From Sepiola atlantica (lineage: Eukaryota > Mollusca > Cephalopoda > Sepiida > Sepiolidae), in assembly GCA_963556195.1 (NCBI GenBank), contig OY744528.1:55021060-55085059 (forward strand): DNA of 64,000 bases, in the 5' to 3' direction. The notes under the pieces are model-generated. The model was not told the DNA's origin. It saw nothing but the letters and a program-made list of their open reading frames with translations, and made no database searches. This document shows, one piece after another, positions 53,852 to 63,521 of this stretch. Position 1 is the stretch's first letter. Every line of letters begins with the position of its first letter. The translations under genes and the position numbers were made by a program.

Positions 53852-54010
53852 TGTAATTTATCAAGTTACAGCCATTGGGTGAAGTTTTGGATTGGCCCAG
53901 AGGGCGCTTTTGTTGTAATTGTTGTTGTTGTGTTGATTATAAAAAAAGAGACTTTAACAGATCTGGACTTGGTTCAGTCTTGACACTTAGTAAATAGTGC
54001 AGACTTAATA
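53852..54010 (+). repeat. 3' LTR (plus Gypsy element)
   Basis: Direct copy of 49590-49749. Confidence 0.92.
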
Positions 54011-54015
54011 AATAC

Positions 54016-54579
54016 TTCGGCCCACTTGGAAAAACTATCGACCACTATTAGATAGTAGAATCCTTCAAATGGCTCCACAAAGTCCACATGTATTCTCGAC
54101 CAAGGTCGTTCTGTTTTTGGCCACGGACTATGTTTGATATGAGGTGCCTTTGCCGCCAAGGCACAGCCTTTACACATATTTACGATGTACGCAATGTCCT
54201 GATCCATTCTAGGCCAGTACACGAAGCTCCGCATCAAATACTTCATCCTGTTTGTCCCCAGATGGGCAACGTGAAAATCCCTTAGAATTCTCTTTTGTAA
54301 TTTCTTTGGAATGACAATTCTCTCGTTGTACAAGAGTACATCATCGCAGAATAAAAAGCTCTCCGCAAAATGTACGCCCTTATCCGCCATTTTAGGTTTT
54401 GTACTGATGATGAATTCATCCTCGGAGGCTTCTTTTTTAATTTCATATAGAGTCACCGGGAGCTCTTTTACCGCATTGCACACAATTGCTTTGATATCCC
54501 CTTCTGCTTGCAGGGAAGCGATCAGGGTATCTTCTAGTGGCTCTTTCTGTCTTGGCACCAGTCTAGGCAATCCATCCAC
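54016..54579 (-). pseudogene. pol: Integrase first half of the split minus Gypsy element
   Basis: Minus frame with LLYNERIVIPKKLQKRIL, the zinc finger HVAHLGTNRMK...CKGC and RIHVDFVEPFEGFYYLIVVD (first catalytic Asp). It ends at SKWAEVF, where the plus-strand element is inserted. Confidence 0.82.
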
Positions 54580-54638
54580 GTGATAGATCTTTTTGGGGGT
54601 AAATACTTCATTTTGAAATTATAGTTCAGTAAAATCGT

Positions 54639-55125
54639 TCACCATCTCTGTAATCTATTTGCCGTAGGTAGGCCTTTTTTCGATCCGAAAATGGTAAGCA
54701 AGGTCCTTGATGCATGCGCGATGGGTTTATGGGTTCCATCCGGCATTATATGCAGAATGCACGCTCCTAATCTATATGAACTAGCGTTGCTAGCCACGAT
54801 GATGTCTAAATCCGGGTGGTAATGCGTAAGGAATAAATCTGACGTCAGCATTTTAATAGTTTTATCGAATGCCCCCTGGCATTCGGACGTCCACTCCCAG
54901 ACCTTATCCTTTTTTATAGTTCATTCAGTGGAGTGCGCAAATTATGCATCTCTGGAATGAAAGCTTGGTAGTAATTTGCTAGTCCTAGAAAACTACGTAG
55001 TGTTGTGACGTTGTCTGGCGCCGGCATGTTCGTAACCCTTTCTGGGTCCGACCTTTTTCCGTCCTTGTCTATAACATGATCCAGGTATTTTATTTTCTCA
55101 AGAAAAAAATCACATTTTTCCTCTT
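54639..55125 (-). pseudogene. pol: RNase H and RT connection remnant
   Basis: DIIVASNASSYRLGACIL (catalytic Asp appears as Asn) and PIAHASRTL mark RNase H. Upstream pieces in other frames read PNNYYQAF-like and VWEWTSECQG-like RT connection. It is multiply frameshifted. Confidence 0.65.
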
Positions 55126-55793
55126 TTACCCATAATCTTGGATTTGCGAAAATACTTGGTTGACATGTTTCCAGTGCTGTTCAATGTCTTTACTGTTGAT
55201 TAGAATGTCGTCAAGGTATGCAAGAGCAAAATCAAGTTCGCCCAGCATTGTATCCATCACTTGCTGAAAAATAGCTGGAGCAACTTTGACTCCGAAAGCT
55301 AGCATTTCTAACTTGTATAAACTGCAATGCGTATTTATACACAACAGTTTTGAACTCTCTTCTTCCACGAGTATTGGGAGATACGCTTCACTCAGATCTA
55401 TTTTTGAAAAAATCTGCCTCCATTCAATTTTGAGAAAACCTCCTCTAGGCTGTGCAGTGGGTAATGATAATCTTTTAGTACTGCATTTAATCCCGTCGAA
55501 AAATCTGCACACACGTGAATTTCTTTTGATTTCTTTTTCACATCTACCGTGGGTGCTGCCCACTGACTGTACTCCACTTTTAATAAGATTCCGGTCGTCA
55601 CAAGTCGGTCCAATTCCTCGTTTATTTTGTCTATCGAGGCAAAAGGCACATTCCTTTTTTTCTTAAATACTGGTTGGACGTTTTCATTCATTTGAAATTT
55701 GGCCGCCATCTTTGTACATCGACCAAGGCCGCCAGAAAAAACTTTGGGAAAAGATTCTTTTACTTCCAGCTTTAGTTTTTCGGATTCGGTCAT
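55126..55793 (-). pseudogene. pol: RT of the split minus Gypsy element
   Basis: Two overlapping frames: VFKKKRNVPFASIDKINEEL, YSQWAAPTVDVKKKS and EIHVCADFSTGLNAVL first, then FSKIDLSEAYLPILVEEE, LEMLAFGVKVAPAIFQQ and the catalytic box LAYLDDILINS. One frameshift separates the fingers from the palm near 55420. Confidence 0.82.
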
Positions 55794-55959
55794 CCGACTA
55801 TTTGCAAAATGTATTTATCGGTAACTCCCATAAATTAAATGCTTGCATTCAATCAGTTCCAAAAAGGTTATTAACGTCTTTTAACACCAATATTTGTAAT
55901 TTTTTGGTATTTTCCATTAGGGACACATTTAGTCGGTGATGAGATCTACAGCTGGGTGG

Positions 55960-57328
55960 GCCGGTACGGACGTGTAGAGAGATATAACATCGAGGCTGAA
56001 CGCATATCTTTTGTGTTGTAGTTGTTGGGGTTGCAGTGAGTGTAGTCTGTGTATGACTTTATCTGAGCTGCTAACATGTACTGGGTAGGTGGGGAGTAGC
56101 AGTTGGGAGAGTAGCCAGGAGATTTTGTAGAGGGGTCCTTCTATGCTGGAGACTATGGATCTTATTTGTGTTGTGGGGCTGTTTTTGTGTGTTTTTATTA
56201 GGTGGTAGAATGTAGGGAGTCTGTTGTTTCTTGTGGTGAGGTTTCGTTTGTATCTGTTGGGGAGGTTTCTTTTCTTGCATCTAAGGCTCCATGCTGTGTT
56301 TATCTGATTTTCTATTTCGGTGGAGGAGACGTCTGTGGTGGATGTGTAAAGTGTGTCGTTGCTGAGGTGTTCGAGTGCTAGGTTTTCGTACGTATCTTGA
56401 GAGAATTCCTTGCCTTTGTCAGAAGGTAGGAATATTAGGTTTTTATCCTTTAAGCTTTTGAGAATGAGCCGTTGCGTACTTGTGAGATTGGGCGTGATGT
56501 TGGTTTGTTCTCTATGGATAATATGTTATGCCAAAGTCTTGTGAGTTTATGGTCTAGATCATGGTTGTCAGGAGGGGGCTGCAGGGGTCGGTCTAGCTGG
56601 TATGGAGGAAATGTGGCGGCATTTTCGATGGTAGTGGGGGTGTTGCTGGTGTTGTGTCTGTTCTGTGAGTCCTGGTTAAAGGCAGCGAGCACAACTCTGC
56701 TTCAATGTTGAGTTTGACCTTATCATCTAGTTTTTTGTGTAGTTATGAATTTGGGGCCTAAACTGAGGAGTTTTGTTTCGTTTGGTGTGAGTGAGTTAGT
56801 CAGGTCTGTGACGAGGGGGCTAGCTGTAGGTTGTGTGTTGTAGTTGTCAGTTGGGTCATTGTTGTTGGAGCTGATGGCAGGGTAGGGGTGTTTTTAAGAA
56901 GGAGCCAGGTGAACTTATTTTTTAGTCTAACTTTAGTGTGCGGACGCTGTTATGGCAGCATTGGTTGATCGCTACGGATATTTCTGCAGTTGCAGCTATT
57001 CCTAGTAGGGTGTTATTTAATTCGTTGGTATGGAGATGGAGGAGGTAGTGCAAGTGTCGGATGATTTCTTTGATACAAAATTCGTGCAGAAAATCTCGTG
57101 ATGCCTTGCGTTTTGGGTGGCAGAAGTATGTGGGGAGTTGCATGTTTTTAATTGTATTAGGCATTATGTTGTTTCTGATGCAGCGTTTTAGGAAGTTGAT
57201 CTGGCAGCCGGCTTTGACTCGTTTCTCTGAGAGTTAAAATATATTTTTAATAGTTGCAAACTCTGTCTGGCTCAGACTAAGTGTGAGAAGAATGTTGTAG
57301 TTTGCTTGAAGCATTGTGCGTAATATGT
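55960..57328 (-). pseudogene. Penelope-like element fragment
   Basis: Reading minus from about 57250, degraded frames contain KRKASRDFLHEFCIKEIIRHL, TPNETKLLSLGPKFITT, SLKDKNLIFLPSDKGKEF and RLPTFYHLIKTHKNSP, then RSIVSSIEGPLYKISWLL. The LSLGxKF, LPxDKGK, FYxLxKxHK and RxIVSSxxxPxYKIS series is typical of the N-terminal and RT start of Penelope-like elements. The RT catalytic Asp pair and any GIY-YIG endonuclease would lie beyond 55960 and are missing, so this is a truncated copy. Confidence 0.65.
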
Positions 57329-57620
57329 AATAAGTATTGTTAGAAGGCGGAGACAATGTGTTGGTTAGGTGACACCGTCGGTACGTGAAATGGTAAACAA
57401 TCAAATAGTGACAATATTGAGAAATCAATAATTTTCAAATAATTTTATTATATTTACCAGTGTTAAGTTCGGACCGTGATGGTAGGGTGGTGTGTCTTCC
57501 TTTTTGTTTTGTTTTTTAATTTAAATTTTCGGGAGAATCCCCCATCCTCAGAAAATAAAAAAGACACACCACCGACGGTGTCACCTAACCAACGCATTGT
57601 CTCCGCCTTCTAACAATGCT

Positions 57621-57624
<4 letters not shown>
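57329..57624. repeat. 54-bp inverted repeat with 188-bp spacer
   Basis: Arms 57329-57382 and 57571-57624 are near-perfect reverse complements (GTTAGAAGGCGGAGACAATG on the left). They flank the 5' side of the Penelope-like fragment; inverted terminal structures are known for that class. Confidence 0.85.

Positions 57625-57711
<87 letters not shown>
57625..57711. repeat. (AT)n-(AG)n microsatellite
   Basis: About 44 bp of AT passing into about 43 bp of AG. Confidence 0.95.
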
Positions 57712-57714
<3 letters not shown>

Positions 57715-57779
57715 CATAGTTTGATGACATCAAAGACATTGAAAGCAGGAACAATAAAAAAAAACCTTGGCATAGAAGA

Positions 57780-58749
57780 AAACGATTCAATTTAACATGC
57801 CAAAAAGAGAGAAAAAATTAGCACAGAATATGTATGCCGTGTTAGAAAAATTTGCAAAACACAACTGACAAAAACAAAGTAACTGTCGTTAACCAACAAG
57901 CCATGCCAGTGATAACATACAGCGTTGGCATTATTCACTGGCCACAAAATGGCATTAACAGACTAGACACTAAAACGAGGAAAATGTTGACACTGTACAG
58001 AGTAATGTACAGAAACCAGTGTCTACCAAGGCTGTATCTGCCCAGAGGAGCAGGAGGTATGGGTCTCTCAGATATTGACCATCAACATCGAGCTACTATT
58101 GTGAGCACCGGCCAATATCTGATGAGCTTCCAGAACCCAAACCTTAGATCCAGGAGAACGACCTCTATCACAAAACTGGCCAAACATTTTGGACAGAACT
58201 GTCTTATAAATGAGGCAGACACGGAAAACAAGCCTGCCAAAACAAGCCGCCAGAAATACACCAAGACCTTCCATTGCAGAAAACTGAACAAATGGACCAA
58301 ACAACAACGTGCAAAATATTTTCTGGGTGAACTATCCTAAGATATACAGATAAGGAAAGCTCTGTAGACTGGATGAAAAGAGGACGGCTCCACTATGATC
58401 AGGAGAGAATGATAATGGCTGCCCATAATCAAGGCTTCATGACGAATGCCTTTAAAAAGATAAGTGGTCTCAGCAATGACAACAAGTGCAGGTTCTGCCA
58501 CATCCGGTTGTAAGATTCAGCTAGGGGATGGCTACTATACAATGCGGCACAATGGAGTGTGCAAATATCTTCACTGGACCATCTGTAAAATGTTGAATAT
58601 CCAGTGTAGCAGAAAGTCCTGGGAACATATATCAGAAAGAACAGTTGGAAATAAGTCATACACCATCCACTATGACTATGCAATCCCTACAGCTACATAT
58701 CTAGAAAACGTAACTGTTAAACCTGACATAGTGATATGGGACAAAAGTA
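57780..58749 (+). pseudogene. Non-LTR retrotransposon, thumb and endonuclease start
   Basis: Reads MPVITYSVGIIHWPQNGINR, LDTKTRKMLTLYRVMY and PRLYLPRGAGGMGL (post-RT thumb). These are followed by CRFCHIR, YTMRHNGVCKYLHW and VKPDIVIWDKS, the zinc and PD-(D/E)xK-type motifs of a restriction-like endonuclease. Stops and frame changes at about 58340 and 58515 break it. The reading is cut by an LTR element at 58750 and resumes at 63522. Confidence 0.72.
58658..58749. repeat. 92-bp direct duplication, left copy
   Basis: Identical to 63522-63613. The pair immediately flanks the intact LTR element, apart from the 2 bp TC at 58750-58751. Confidence 0.95.
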
Positions 58750-58751
58750 TC

Positions 58752-58830
58752 TGTCTACGAAATGAATCCTTGAACCTAATTCCTCGGGTCTATTTGTAGT
58801 CCCGCCCGTGACGTCACATCCGGCGTCACA
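58752..58830 (-). repeat. 3' LTR, 79 bp
   Basis: Identical to the 5' LTR. It contains a TGACGTCA palindrome (58809-58816) and encodes the last residues of Pol. Confidence 0.9.
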
Positions 58831-61800
58831 TCTACCTCCTCCTCTGTATTCGGATCGCTTCCCTCGTCTCCTGAACTGCTGCTTGCATATCTCCGGGGTT
58901 TTCTTATGTGTCGTCTTGCTCGTCTGAGTGCGATCGGGAGGTCCATTTCTTCGTCGCTTCTTTGGGTCTGTTCCTCTTTTTCCAGTTTCCTTAACTCATC
59001 ACTGAAAGGGAACTCATCATCCTCCCCTTGTTGACGGGTCGTGTTTTGGGGGATTCTTTTTAGTTGTGACGTGTGTCTTAGCACCCGTTTATCTCCTTGC
59101 CTTATAATCGCGGATTCCCCCTTGCGCTCTCCTACTGTCCATGGTGTTGGATGATAAGCTGGGGTTAGCTTATTATATCTACTTTGTTTTAGGAGTACAC
59201 TTTCTCCTGTTTTTATGTAAGATGGTTTGGCTTTATTTTTCTGATCTGTGCGATCCTTTAATTTGTATTTCTCTTTCTTGTCTTTTTGCCGAGCTGCTCT
59301 CCAGGCCTGGCTTTCAGGTCTTTTTTGTAGTCCTGGCAGGTTGATGTTCACCTCCCGACCCAAGAGAAGAGAGGCAGGTGTTTCCCCCGTCATGGCATGG
59401 GGGCTGTTTCGATAATACATCAGGAATTCTCCTAGATGTTTCCTCCAGTCCCTTCCTTCAGTGTTCATTGCTCTAATCGCTTTCAACATAGTTCCAAAGA
59501 ACCGCTCAATTTCCCCATTAGTTTGGGGATGATAAGGTGTTATCTTCCGATGTCGGATACCCCATTGTTCACAGAATTGCTTAAAATCGGATGATATGAA
59601 TTGGGGTCCGTTATCTGAAACAATGATGGTGGGGATGCCGTGTGTATAAAAGCAGTTTTGGATCGTTGATACAACTGTACTGGCTCTCGTGGTTTTCGTA
59701 ATGAATGCTTCCGGCCATCTTGAGCCTGCATCAACCATCCCAATAACATAATCCCCGCTAGGGAAAGGTCCACATATGTCGACGTGGAGGACTTCCCATG
59801 GACCTTTCATCTCGGCCATATGTACTGGACGATGGTTACTCTTCGGGTCTTGGGTCGTACACGGGATACATCGGCTTATAGTGGTCTCTATGTCCTTGTC
59901 TATATTAGGCCACCATACCTTAGTCCTAAGCAGCGCTTTTGTTTTCACTATACCCAAGTGTGTGTCATGTGCCAACTTCAGGATTCGCTTCTGCAAGTTT
60001 TTTGGTATAATGATTCTGGATCCTCGCGTAATTATACCCCGTTTGGCTGTCAGCTCATTCTTCACATGTTTATAGGGTTGGGTTGACTCTTTACTCCAGT
60101 CGCCTTGTTGTATCGCCTTTTCCACTGCTTTGAGAGTTAAGTCCCGTTGAGATTCTTCCATTATCTCTGATAACGTGATTGATTTAGGCGTGCTGTTTGC
60201 TACGATGGTGTTGATAAACCCTTCGGCAATCTCTTCTTCTGGTGATACTGTTTTTTGATATTTCATCGGTTGTCGAGAGAGTATGTCTGCTGGATTATTC
60301 CTACCGTTGATATGTTTGATAGTATAGTCATATTGTTGTAAGCGTAGGATCCAGCGCAATATTCGTGCGGAGGGGTTGCCTTTGGGATTAAAAATAGTTG
60401 TCAAGGCTTGATGATCAGTCATTAGCAGGAAATTTTTTCCATACAGATAAAAATGGAATTTTTCGCAAGCCCACACAATAGCTAGGGCTTCTTTTTCCAG
60501 TTGGCAGTAGCGACGTTCACCGTCGGTCAGAGTTCTCGATGCATAGCTGATGGGGGTAAGTACTCCTAGTTTGTTCTGGCACAGTATTGCTCCCAGTCCC
60601 ACGGGACTGGCGTCTACCAAGACTGATGTCTCCAGCTTTGGATCGAAGTGCATAAGCGGCTTGCTTTGAATTATCATATTTTTCAGTTTAAGGAAGCAAG
60701 ATTCCTCTTCCTTGGTCCATCGCCATTCCGTGTTTGCACGAGTCAACCTTTTTAAGGGCTCACTGAGTGTTGCCAGACGAGGGATAAATTTCCCGAGGTA
60801 ATTTATCAGCCCCAAGAAACTACGTACGTCCTGGATATTTTCGGGGTTTTTGAATTCTTTTATTGCTTTTATTTTGGAGTCGGTGGGTCTGATCCCTGTG
60901 CTGGACACAATAAACCCATAGAACTCGAGTTCTTCACTGTGGAATATGCTCTTTTTCTGTGCGATTGTGAGGTTGTTTCCTCTCAACGTCCGCAATACCG
61001 CATCTAGGGTCTTGTTGTGTTCTTTTGTGTCCTTTCCCCAGATTAGAATGTCGTCAGCCCCGTTGCAGCAGTTTGGGATTTTCTGGAGGATTTGTTGTAG
61101 TAATCGCTGCCCTTCCTCGGCTGCAGATGTAATTCCCATCACTAGTACTTTGTATCTGTAGATCCCAGACTTGCAAGAGAAAGTGGTGATGTCCCTTGAC
61201 TCTGGATCTAGTTCTATTTGGTGATAATAGGAGTTTAGGTCGATTTTCGAGAAAGTGTTTGCGTTGCCAATTTCACTCAATAGTTGTTCAACTGTTGGTA
61301 TTTGATAGCGAGTGCGTTTTACTGCTTTATTCGCTACGCGTAGGTCGGCACATATTCTTATCTCCCCGTTTGGCTTTGGTACCGCTACTAATGGTGAGAC
61401 CCACGGAGTTGGTCCTTCCACTCGTTCAATGATATCATTTTCTAACATTTCCTCGATTTTTTTCTCCACCGCTTCTTGGATGTGAAATGGTGTTCGTCGT
61501 GGTGGTTGGGCTACTGGCGTAATGTTATTGTCAATTTTGATTTTGAGTCGAAAATTTCTCATTCTTCCTAACCCTTCTAATGAGGGTAGATGTTGTTTGA
61601 GAATGTCCTTTGTTGATTGTGGGATACTGTTTGTATGGAGTGATTTCACTTGTGGGGTGGTAATGAACCCTAGTTCAATGCTGGCCCGTTTGCTCAATAT
61701 GTTACCCCCTTGATATGCCTTAGTAACAAATATCTTGTGGGCTATTCTCCTGGGCCCCTTTGTTAGCGTAGCAAAAAATTCCCCTTTTAGAGGTATCGGT

Positions 61801-62876
61801 GTGTTCCCATAGGCTTTTGGTCTACAATTGGTTTGTTTTAATGTCAAATTCGGTCGTAAATTAAGGATTCCCGAAAAAGTTTTGCCGTCAATGAGATTGA
61901 TATCTGCTCCAGAGTCTATTAATATTGTGACGGGTACGTCGTCAATGTGGACGACTTCGCTTCCTGCCGCACTAATGTGATCTATTTGGAAGACCCATGT
62001 CTGGTTGTCTGATTCCAGTTTCGTTGATACTGGTTGGACACGTTTGTTTTCGCCTGATAGGTTTGATTCTTTTTTTCTATCGCTCTTTTTCCTCAAGCAC
62101 GTTTTCTCGAAGTGGTTCTTTAATCCACAGTAGTTACATTTTTTCCCAAATGCTGGGCATTTTGTTTGACCATGTATATGGTCTGAACTGTTACAGCCGT
62201 AGCATCTTGTGACAGGTCTTAAAGGGCTGTTTTTGTCTGTGGAGGGGAGATGTCTATGATCACTGTTAAGTTGTTGCCGTTTGTAGCTGGTTTTAACTTG
62301 GTGGATATCCGAATGCCCTTTCCCGTTCCCTTCAATATGCTCGGCCTGTGTTTCAGTGGATTCGAATATGAATGCTCTCCGAAGTGCTTCCTCTACGGTC
62401 AAATCCGTTTCTTTTAAATACGCTCGACGTAATTTGTTGGAGGTGCATTTCTCTATTAGTTGGTCTACTATAGCCTTGTCTAGACTGTATTCGTTAAAAT
62501 TACATTTTGCCCCTTGTATCCGCAAACGGGTGACGTAGTCGTGTGTAGACTCCCCGTTATCTTGCATAAGCATTCGGAATTTATGACGTTCGAAAACCTT
62601 ATTGGTTTTCTGGATGAAGTATTCGTCCAAAGCTATCTTCATTGTTTTGTACGTTGGCTCTAATCGGTCTTGTGGTACCTCCGGGGTTAAAGTCCTGATG
62701 ATTTCTTTTAGTTTCCGTCCCCCATAAAATCGTAAAAGTGAACGCTGTCGATTGTCATCCCTTATTTCGAACGCCGTAAATGCGTCCTCAAGGTGTTCAC
62801 TCCATTCCCTCCATGCTTGCTCCTGGTTAGAGTCCTCCCAGTCTAGGGGTTCTATTGTTGGCATTGAAAGAGACAT
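58776..62876 (-). CDS. gag-pol: Gag-Pol polyprotein, 1366 aa, intact
   Basis: One frame from ATG at 62876. Gag spans about 1-215 (WREWSEHLEDAF). Zinc knuckles lie at 225-240 and 247-260 (CNYCGLKNHFEKTC). The protease has ILIDSGADINLID at 318-330. RT covers about 455-660, with Asp546 in FSKIDLNSYYHQI and the catalytic pair Asp608-Asp609 in NGADDILIWG (Y replaced by G-A, as in Mag-like RTs). RNase H follows (Asp755, LMTDHQAL near 820). The integrase finger is His970/His973/Cys1003/Cys1006 and the DDE residues are Asp1033, Asp1088 and Glu1124, with D-35-E spacing. A GPY/F-like WTVGERKGESA block and an acidic, then basic tail end it. No frameshift separates Gag from Pol. The last ~18 codons lie within the 3' LTR. 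No envelope gene is present. Confidence 0.93.
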   Translation of the reverse strand: MSLSMPTIEPLDWEDSNQEQAWREWSEHLEDAFTAFEIRDDNRQRSLLRFYGGRKLKEIIRTLTPEVPQDRLEPTYKTMKIALDEYFIQKTNKVFERHKFRMLMQDNGESTHDYVTRLRIQGAKCNFNEYSLDKAIVDQLIEKCTSNKLRRAYLKETDLTVEEALRRAFIFESTETQAEHIEGNGKGHSDIHQVKTSYKRQQLNSDHRHLPSTDKNSPLRPVTRCYGCNSSDHIHGQTKCPAFGKKCNYCGLKNHFEKTCLRKKSDRKKESNLSGENKRVQPVSTKLESDNQTWVFQIDHISAAGSEVVHIDDVPVTILIDSGADINLIDGKTFSGILNLRPNLTLKQTNCRPKAYGNTPIPLKGEFFATLTKGPRRIAHKIFVTKAYQGGNILSKRASIELGFITTPQVKSLHTNSIPQSTKDILKQHLPSLEGLGRMRNFRLKIKIDNNITPVAQPPRRTPFHIQEAVEKKIEEMLENDIIERVEGPTPWVSPLVAVPKPNGEIRICADLRVANKAVKRTRYQIPTVEQLLSEIGNANTFSKIDLNSYYHQIELDPESRDITTFSCKSGIYRYKVLVMGITSAAEEGQRLLQQILQKIPNCCNGADDILIWGKDTKEHNKTLDAVLRTLRGNNLTIAQKKSIFHSEELEFYGFIVSSTGIRPTDSKIKAIKEFKNPENIQDVRSFLGLINYLGKFIPRLATLSEPLKRLTRANTEWRWTKEEESCFLKLKNMIIQSKPLMHFDPKLETSVLVDASPVGLGAILCQNKLGVLTPISYASRTLTDGERRYCQLEKEALAIVWACEKFHFYLYGKNFLLMTDHQALTTIFNPKGNPSARILRWILRLQQYDYTIKHINGRNNPADILSRQPMKYQKTVSPEEEIAEGFINTIVANSTPKSITLSEIMEESQRDLTLKAVEKAIQQGDWSKESTQPYKHVKNELTAKRGIITRGSRIIIPKNLQKRILKLAHDTHLGIVKTKALLRTKVWWPNIDKDIETTISRCIPCTTQDPKSNHRPVHMAEMKGPWEVLHVDICGPFPSGDYVIGMVDAGSRWPEAFITKTTRASTVVSTIQNCFYTHGIPTIIVSDNGPQFISSDFKQFCEQWGIRHRKITPYHPQTNGEIERFFGTMLKAIRAMNTEGRDWRKHLGEFLMYYRNSPHAMTGETPASLLLGREVNINLPGLQKRPESQAWRAARQKDKKEKYKLKDRTDQKNKAKPSYIKTGESVLLKQSRYNKLTPAYHPTPWTVGERKGESAIIRQGDKRVLRHTSQLKRIPQNTTRQQGEDDEFPFSDELRKLEKEEQTQRSDEEMDLPIALRRARRHIRKPRRYASSSSGDEGSDPNTEEEVDVTPDVTSRAGLQIDPRN
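58809..58816. promoter_or_regulatory. CRE palindrome TGACGTCA in LTR
   Basis: Perfect cAMP-response-element core, repeated at 63500-63507 in the 5' LTR. In a 79-bp LTR it is the only clear upstream element; function is inferred. Confidence 0.4.
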
Positions 62877-62899
62877 ATTTATTTATTTTCTCTTCGGAG

Positions 62900-63400
62900 G
62901 GGGTTTTGTTCAGTTTTCTTCGAGAAATTATATTTCAGTTGTTGTTGTTCAGTTTCGGGGTTTTTTTTTTTTTTTCTCAGTTGTTTAGTTTCGGTTGCTC
63001 GTCGCTGTTTGCTTCGAGAAATTAAATTTCAGTTGTTGTTTCGATTACTCGTCGCTGTTTGCTTCGAGAAATTATATTTCAGTTGTTGTTCAGTTTCAGT
63101 TACTCGTCGCTGTTTTGCTTAGAGAAGTTAAATTTCAGTTGTTGTTTTAGTTTCGGTTACTCGTTGCTGTTTTCTTCGAGAAATTAAATATCAGTTGTTG
63201 TTGTTGTTCAGTTTCGGGTTTTTTTTTTCCAGTTGTTTAGTTTCGATTACTCGTCGCTGTTTGCTTCGAGAAATTAAATTTCAGTTGTTTAGTTTCGGTT
63301 ACTCGTCGCTGTTTGCTTCGCGAAATTAAATTTCAGTTGTTGTTTCGATTATTCGTCGCTGTTTGCTTCGAGAAATTAAATTTCAGTTGTTGTTCAGTTT
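62900..63400. repeat. Leader tandem repeats
   Basis: About eight diverged copies of a 50-60-bp unit containing TTCGAGAAATTAAATTTCAG, TTGTTGTT and TTACTCGTCGCTGTTTGC lie between the Gag start and the 5' LTR. Confidence 0.85.
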
Positions 63401-63424
63401 CGGGTTTTTTTTTGTTTTTTTTTA

Positions 63425-63435
63425 CCTCGTCGCCA
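63425..63435 (-). promoter_or_regulatory. Primer-binding site candidate
   Basis: Minus-strand TGGCGACGAGG lies 7 bases from the 5' LTR and is identical to the candidate at 49752-49762. Confidence 0.55.
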
Positions 63436-63442
63436 GGTTTAC

Positions 63443-63521
63443 TGTCTACGAAATGAATCCTTGAACCTAATTCCTCGGGTCTATTTGTAGTCCCGCCCGT
63501 GACGTCACATCCGGCGTCACA
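63443..63521 (-). repeat. 5' LTR, 79 bp
   Basis: Identical to 58752-58830, with the 92-bp duplication directly outside. Confidence 0.9.

Larger units (their letters stand above)
49590..54010 (+). mobile_element. Ty3/Gypsy LTR retrotransposon (plus), recent
   Basis: LTRs of about 160 bp (49590-49749 and 53852-54010) differ at about four positions. The 5-bp TSD AATAC occurs at 49585-49589 and 54011-54015. A primer-binding site candidate TGGCGACGAGG lies at 49752-49762 and a polypurine tract AGAATGGAGGAA ends at the 3' LTR. Gag, CCHC, protease, RT, RNase H and integrase are all present, with two stops and two or three frame changes. Pol style resembles the K02A2.6-type Gypsy lineage (inference). 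It is inserted antiparallel into the integrase gene of an older Gypsy element. Confidence 0.9.
48678..55930 (-). mobile_element. Ty3/Gypsy element (minus), 5' truncated and split
   Basis: The 3' LTR (48678-48867) is preceded on the minus strand by a GGGAGGTGG polypurine tract. Pol domains run RT (55126-55793), RNase H (54639-54851) and integrase (54579 down to 54011, continuing at 49559-49284). A plus-strand Gypsy element (49590-54010) splits the integrase. Upstream of RT the sequence meets a Penelope-like fragment near 55930, and no 5' LTR or Gag is seen. Frameshifts show it is old. Confidence 0.78.
58752..63521 (-). mobile_element. Intact Ty3/Gypsy LTR retrotransposon with 79-bp LTRs
   Basis: Direct repeats 58752-58830 and 63443-63521 are identical over 79 bp and run TG to CA. 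A polypurine tract, AGAGGAGGAGGTAGA (minus), abuts the 3' LTR, and a primer-binding site candidate TGGCGACGAGG lies at 63425-63435, 7 bases inside the 5' LTR. The single Gag-Pol ORF is unbroken. The leader holds about eight copies of a 50-60-bp repeat. Identical LTRs and an intact ORF suggest a very recent, perhaps competent insertion. The flanks are a 92-bp duplication in place of the usual 4-6 bp. Confidence 0.9.

Noticed and set aside
58752..63521. Envelope gene that would make the intact element a retrovirus
   Set aside because: No open frame with signal peptide or membrane segment exists between Pol and the LTR; Pol itself runs into the LTR.
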